NCBI GenBank assembly: GCA_023301015.1 | Contig: JALZVI010000071.1 | Location: 1 to 6,291 of the forward strand | Length of the DNA stretch: 6,291 bases | Reading direction: 5' to 3' | Source: Rickettsiales bacterium | Lineage (GTDB): Bacteria > Pseudomonadota > Alphaproteobacteria > Rickettsiales > 21-14-0-20-44-7 | Program-made: the position numbers and the translations under genes | Part shown: piece after piece, positions 1-4,000 of the stretch | Layout of the letters: every line of letters starts with the position of its first letter | Position numbering within the stretch: the first letter of the stretch is position 1 | Notes under the pieces: model-generated | Told to the model about the DNA's origin: nothing | The model's database searches: none | What the model saw: only the letters and a program-made list of their open reading frames with translations

Positions 1-10
1 CTTCCGATCT
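1..10. other. Probable residual Illumina adapter at contig edge
   Basis: The first ten bases, CTTCCGATCT, equal the last ten bases of the standard Illumina TruSeq adapter/primer (which ends GCTCTTCCGATCT). A perfect match placed exactly at the sequence edge is much better explained by untrimmed adapter than by chance. The genomic sequence therefore probably begins at about position 11, and the left edge is an assembly end rather than a biological boundary. Confidence 0.85.
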
Positions 11-309
11 GTCCCAAATTTGGTTAAGGAATTTATAGGAAAACACTATTTGCGATTAAGTGATTAGGGTTATCAGCAATTTATAAAATACCTGATTAAG
101 GGTATTTGAGTCGTTGCTGATAAGTCTATCTTTGCAAGGTGATTTTATTTGAGGAGTAAGTTTAAGTGTTCCTATCCCAATGTCCCGGTCACAAGCTAAG
201 TAGAAATTACGTTTATCGCGATTTAAGAAATATATATTTAACCGACAGCACACTATTAGCAAATTATAATCTTTGTGAAAAAAACGGATCTTACACATAA
301 GTGATCAAT
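11..309. other. Stretch without a convincing gene, left of a terminator
   Basis: All three plus-strand frames are broken by stops here. An open run from the left edge ends with TAG at 65-67 and reads VPNLVKEFIGKHYLRLSD; it could be the tail of a truncated gene, but 18 codons is too short to claim. Another plus-strand run, from a GTG at 166 to a TAA at 298-300, would give about 44 residues with no recognisable motif. The minus-strand open frame at 56-298 (80 codons) resembles no family I know and runs through the hairpin at 70-123. What the region does hold is that nested hairpin and, just beyond it, a strong plus-strand terminator. It may be a 3' untranslated region or a non-coding RNA. Confidence 0.5.
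70..123. repeat. Nested perfect inverted repeat (two-part hairpin)
   Basis: An outer 10-bp perfect inverted repeat pairs TTATCAGCAA (70-79) with TTGCTGATAA (114-123). Inside it, a second 7-bp perfect inverted repeat pairs AAATACC (86-92) with GGTATTT (101-107) around an 8-base loop. The two stems are separated by symmetric 6-base internal loops (80-85 and 108-113). No T-run follows, so it is not a standard intrinsic terminator. It begins two bases after the stop at 65-67 of the short open run from the left edge. It could be an RNA structure, a transcript-stabilising element or a protein-binding site; the sequence does not decide which. Confidence 0.6.
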
Positions 310-355
310 TAGGCCAGCGCTGAGTTCTCTCGGTGTTTAGGCCTATTTTTATTTT
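310..355 (+). terminator. Strong intrinsic (Rho-independent) terminator
   Basis: TAGGCC (310-315) pairs with GGCCTA (340-345). A further nine pairs (316-324 with 329-337) continue the stem to a 4-base TTCT loop (325-328), with a two-base bulge at 338-339. Three of the pairs are G-U wobbles, which work only in the plus-strand RNA. A T-rich tract follows at 346-355 (five T, one A, four T). Strand, stem and T-tract all agree on termination of rightward transcription. The gene it serves lies to the left and is not recognisable here. It also insulates the two genes downstream, which therefore need their own promoter in 356-489. Confidence 0.85.
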
Positions 356-419
356 ACGAAGGAAGAGCTTGTTAAGCTAAGTTGATAATAAGGAAACTGG
401 GTCCAATCCGAGTAAAAAG

Positions 420-453
420 TTGGAAACAGATTGTTTTTTTATACATACATCTT
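420..453 (+). promoter_or_regulatory. Weak candidate Bacteroidota-type promoter for the two-gene unit
   Basis: The Bacteroidota primary sigma factor recognises TTG near -33 and TAnnTTTG near -7. TTG at 420-422 and TACATCTT at 446-453 lie 23 bases apart; the second box matches four of the six fixed -7 positions and lacks the final G. Transcription would begin at about 458-462, giving an untranslated leader of roughly 30 bases before the start at 490. A promoter is expected somewhere in 356-489 because a terminator lies just upstream. The rest of this stretch shows only a 5-bp hairpin at 366-378 and AT-rich sequence. The exact location given here is tentative. Confidence 0.25.
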
Positions 454-489
454 TAACAAATTAAATTCTTTAACCAAATTTTTAATCTC

Positions 490-978
490 ATGAAAAAGAA
501 CTTCATGTTGAGCATAATTGCGGGTTTAAAAAAGTCACTTGTCTTGGTATTGTTCCTTGCAGGTGGATTGCTTTTTTCGAGCCAAGCGACTGCTCAAATT
601 GACTTTGTTGACGAGAATTCAGCCTTGGATTTGCTGGAGGCTGAGCTCAACATTCTGAATGCTTCTGTAACAGCTAATGGGCTGACGAAGGAAACAGATT
701 TGTATTTAAACTACTATACACATCTTTGGGAAGATATTTCCTTGGGTGCTGACGTAGCAACAGCAATTTACGATACCTACTATCGTACGATTGAATCTGA
801 TGTACGCGGAAAGAGTAACGCTGCTACACCAGTAGCCTTACCATCTGTTAATGGAGACGATGCCACTGTTGGCAGTAAAAAATTAGTTCAGCAATTTATT
901 AATAACGGTTATACTGCACAAGGAACTCCTCATTATAATGAGTACGTGGAGAATACCATTAATTTGCTTAAACTTTAG
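490..978 (+). CDS. Small secreted protein of unknown function (162 aa)
   Basis: I do not recognise this family. Residues 1-35 form a signal peptide: basic N-terminus (MKKN, with a second KK at 14-15), hydrophobic core at about 17-30, and a cleavage site ATA|Q after residue 35, leaving an N-terminal Gln as is common in Bacteroidota exports. The mature part is about 127 residues and mildly acidic. Residues 42-100 look mostly helical (LDLLEAELNIL, then aromatic-rich segments around DLYLNYYTHLWED and IYDTYYRTI). A more polar Gly/Asn/Pro stretch follows, then a short C-terminal segment. It has no cysteine, no lipobox and no obvious sorting domain. The ATG at 490 is preferred over Met6 (505) because an in-frame stop lies at 454-456 and its context matches that of the next gene. 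No Shine-Dalgarno is present. It ends 36 bases before the giant surface-protein gene and is probably cotranscribed with it, so a periplasmic or surface partner role is possible but unproven. Confidence 0.85.
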   Translation: MKKNFMLSIIAGLKKSLVLVLFLAGGLLFSSQATAQIDFVDENSALDLLEAELNILNASVTANGLTKETDLYLNYYTHLWEDISLGADVATAIYDTYYRTIESDVRGKSNAATPVALPSVNGDDATVGSKKLVQQFINNGYTAQGTPHYNEYVENTINLLKL

Positions 979-1014
979 ACATTAAAAATAACAAATAATA
1001 AAATTATTTATCTC
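979..1014 (+). promoter_or_regulatory. Short AT-rich intergenic spacer with conserved start context
   Basis: The 36 bases between the two genes are almost entirely A/T, with no hairpin, no Shine-Dalgarno and no room for a normal promoter plus leader. This favours one transcript for both genes. The spacer ends TTTATCTC directly before ATGAAAAA, while the upstream gene has TTTAATCTC before ATGAAAAA. The spacer also contains no stop codon in the shared reading frame, so only the TAG at 976-978 separates the two open frames. Confidence 0.6.
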
Positions 1015-4000
1015 ATGAAAAAAATAAATACTTTTTCGAAGGGATGGCTCTTGAGCCTTGTATCTCTTCTTGTGTTTTTTCAGGTAGATGCCCAAACCAC
1101 AATAGTGTTTGAAGATTTTACTGCTCCATCTGCGGATTGGTCAGGAAATATCGGAACTGTAGGTGGTACATGGCGAATCTCAAATGCCTATACCTTAGGT
1201 AATTCTGCAGGTACAGGACCTGCAACTACCAATTTTGCTCCTAACAATGTGGATTTAGATTACGCAATGTTCGAAACATCAGGTGGAGTAGCAGGAACAA
1301 CAGGAGAAATCTTTTTTCCAGTTAATTTAGACCCATTTACAGGATCATCAATTGCTCCAATCGACATGTCTTTTGATTGGCACATGTTTGGTGCAACGAT
1401 GGGAACTTTGAATGTTGACATTTCAAATGATGGTGGAGTGACTTGGGTAAACTTGTTTACACAAACAGGTCAATCTCAAACAGCAGAAACTGATCCTTGG
1501 AATACCTTCAATGTGAATCTTGATGCATATGACTTGCAGCAAGTAATCTTCAGATTCCAAGGAATCAGAGGAACAGGTTTTACAAGTGATATGGCAATTG
1601 ATGCCTTTACGGTTACAGCAGCAATTCCACCATGTTTGGTTGATTGTTCACCAATCGATATCCTTGATGGAGTATTGGATGGTCAACTAACGGTTACAAA
1701 TGACGCTGGGTCATGTGATGCAACATTAGTAATTCCAAATCCAATTTTGGGACCAACTTGTGCGAATCCTTTAGTAAACTTATTTTCGGATGATTTTGAA
1801 AGTTTGACGGGTTGGACATTTTCTAATACCGCGGGTGGTTTAGACTGGAGTATCAACTCTACTGCTGGTGCTGGTGGAAACACTCCTTGGAGTGGAGACA
1901 GACTTCATTTCGATGATGATGATGCTGGAAATGGAGCAGTAAATAGTAATGTAACGGCTACTTCTCCAGTTATTGATTTGACAGGAGCAACAGTTGCACA
2001 GTTGGAGTTTGATGTGATGTTTGATGAATTAACAACTACATTTTCGTTAGAAGTGTTTGATGGTGCAGTATGGCAAAATGTGAATACTTGGACAGCAGAT
2101 GTTGAGCCATTCGCAACTGAAACTTATGATGTATCACCATTTATCAATCCAGCTTTCCAGGCAAGATTTGTGTATGATGATCAAGGTGGATGGGATTGGT
2201 ATGCAGCAGTAGATAATTTCAATGTAAATACAGATATCGGTTCAGCGGGAGCAGCCAATGATTCACCATTTGGCACATCAGCAACAAATGCAAGTGGCGC
2301 GTATCCATCAGGAACTACGACTGTTACTTTCAGTGCATTAGATGAATTTGGAATGGTTGCAAGCTGTGCAGTAGATATCGTAGTGATAGATACAGAGGCA
2401 CCAGTTATTGATAATTGTCCAGGAGACTTGTTATTCAACTTACTTCCAGGAGAATGTGATATTGTAGTTACCTACGCAGTAGGTCCTGCATTAGATAACT
2501 GTATGTTTTCACCACCAGTAGGACCAGCAACAGCGCTTGACTGGAATTTAGCTCCAAATAACGGAGGTGGTGTAGGAGGAATGGTATATTTCGACGTTAC
2601 AAATGGCGGAACGAGTGACATTCAACTTTCATCATTTAATGTAAACTTAGATGGTGCTACACTTGTAAATGTATACACTATTCCAGATAATACATTCTTA
2701 GGAAATGAGACAAATGCAGGATTGTGGACGCAAGTAGCAGTAGCAGATGCAAATGGAGCAGTATTCGGAAACAACTGTTTCTTGGCTACTCTTGATGTAC
2801 CAGTACTAATTACGCCAGGTCAAACAATTGCAGTTGCATTAGAAGCAGTAAGTACAACATGGAACTATACAAATGGAACAGGAGCGAACCAAGTGCAAAC
2901 GGATGGTGTAGCCACTGTATCATTAGGTTCTGCATCAAATGCACCATTTGGCGCGCCATTTAACCCACGTGTATTCACTTGTGGTCTTGAGTATCAAGTA
3001 ATTACACCATTAGCTGGTTGTGTTGCTGAGTCAGGTGTTATCGTACAAACGGATGTAACTGGATTAACTTCAGGTCAAACATTCCCAGTAGGAACAACTC
3101 CACAGCAATATTCAGTATGTGATAATGCAGGAAACATTGGATTATGTGAATTTGACGTAGTCGTAAATGAGTTCCCATTTGCTACAGATGTATTAGCAGC
3201 AAATGATAATGTACAAGTAAGTCTTGATCCAAACGGAAGCTGTACTTTAGTAAGTATAGATGCTTTCTTGGAAGGAGGACCTTACGGATGTTATGATAAT
3301 TACTTCTTCTCAAGAGTACCAGCATATAGAGGTGACTTAGCTTGTTTACCAACAACAGGAACAGGTGTACCAGGTTGTCCAGGAGCACCATCTGATTCAC
3401 AAGCAGGAATGGTACCATTCTCATGTGAAGATATCGGACAAACAATAACAGTTACAATCATTGACCCAAATACATGTAATGAAGCATGGGCAACAGTAAC
3501 AGTTGAAGATAAGATTGCACCAGTAATCACTTGTGATACTTCAATCATATCTTGTACTCAGGAATTTGAAATTGGTTTTACAACTTCATCTACATTAGGA
3601 GAAGTACAAGGACCACTTACTTTACCAGATCCAGGTACAGAGGAAATTGAAATTGATATTGCTGCACCAGCGGATGCAACAATTAAAGGTCTTGAGCTTT
3701 GTTTACGTTTAGACCACACATGGACATCTGACGTTTCTCTTGAATTGGAGGATCCAGCAGGAAATGTATTTGGTTTGATTAATAACCAATGTGGTGCTCA
3801 AGATAACTTTGAATTATGTTTTGCTGATACTTATGCAGCGCCATTTACGGCAGCTGATTGTGGTGCAGTCGATATGGCGGCATTTGGTAATTTCCAACCA
3901 CAAACACCATTCGCAGCAGCGAACGGAAATTCAGCAGCAGGAACATGGATTTTGAGATACAATGATAATACAGGAGCTGATGGTGGTACCTTACAATGGG

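Noticed and set aside
11..67. C-terminal tail of a truncated plus-strand gene
   Set aside because: The 18 open codons ending in TAG look protein-like, but this length is common by chance and the left end is next to adapter sequence. It is kept only as a possibility in the description of 11-309.
215..222. ATCGCGAT palindrome
   Set aside because: An isolated 8-base palindrome with no second copy nearby is expected by chance and cannot be assigned to a regulator.
56..298. Minus-strand open frame of 80 codons
   Set aside because: It resembles no family I know, is rich in Leu/Asn/Lys as expected from random AT-rich sequence, and runs through the nested hairpin. No minus-strand terminator or promoter supports it.
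166..300. 44-codon plus-strand ORF starting at GTG and ending just before the terminator
   Set aside because: It has no recognisable motif or domain and no ribosome-binding signal. The position next to the terminator is suggestive but insufficient.
366..378. Small hairpin AGCTT-GTT-AAGCT
   Set aside because: It has only five base pairs and no T-tract; too weak to call a terminator or operator.
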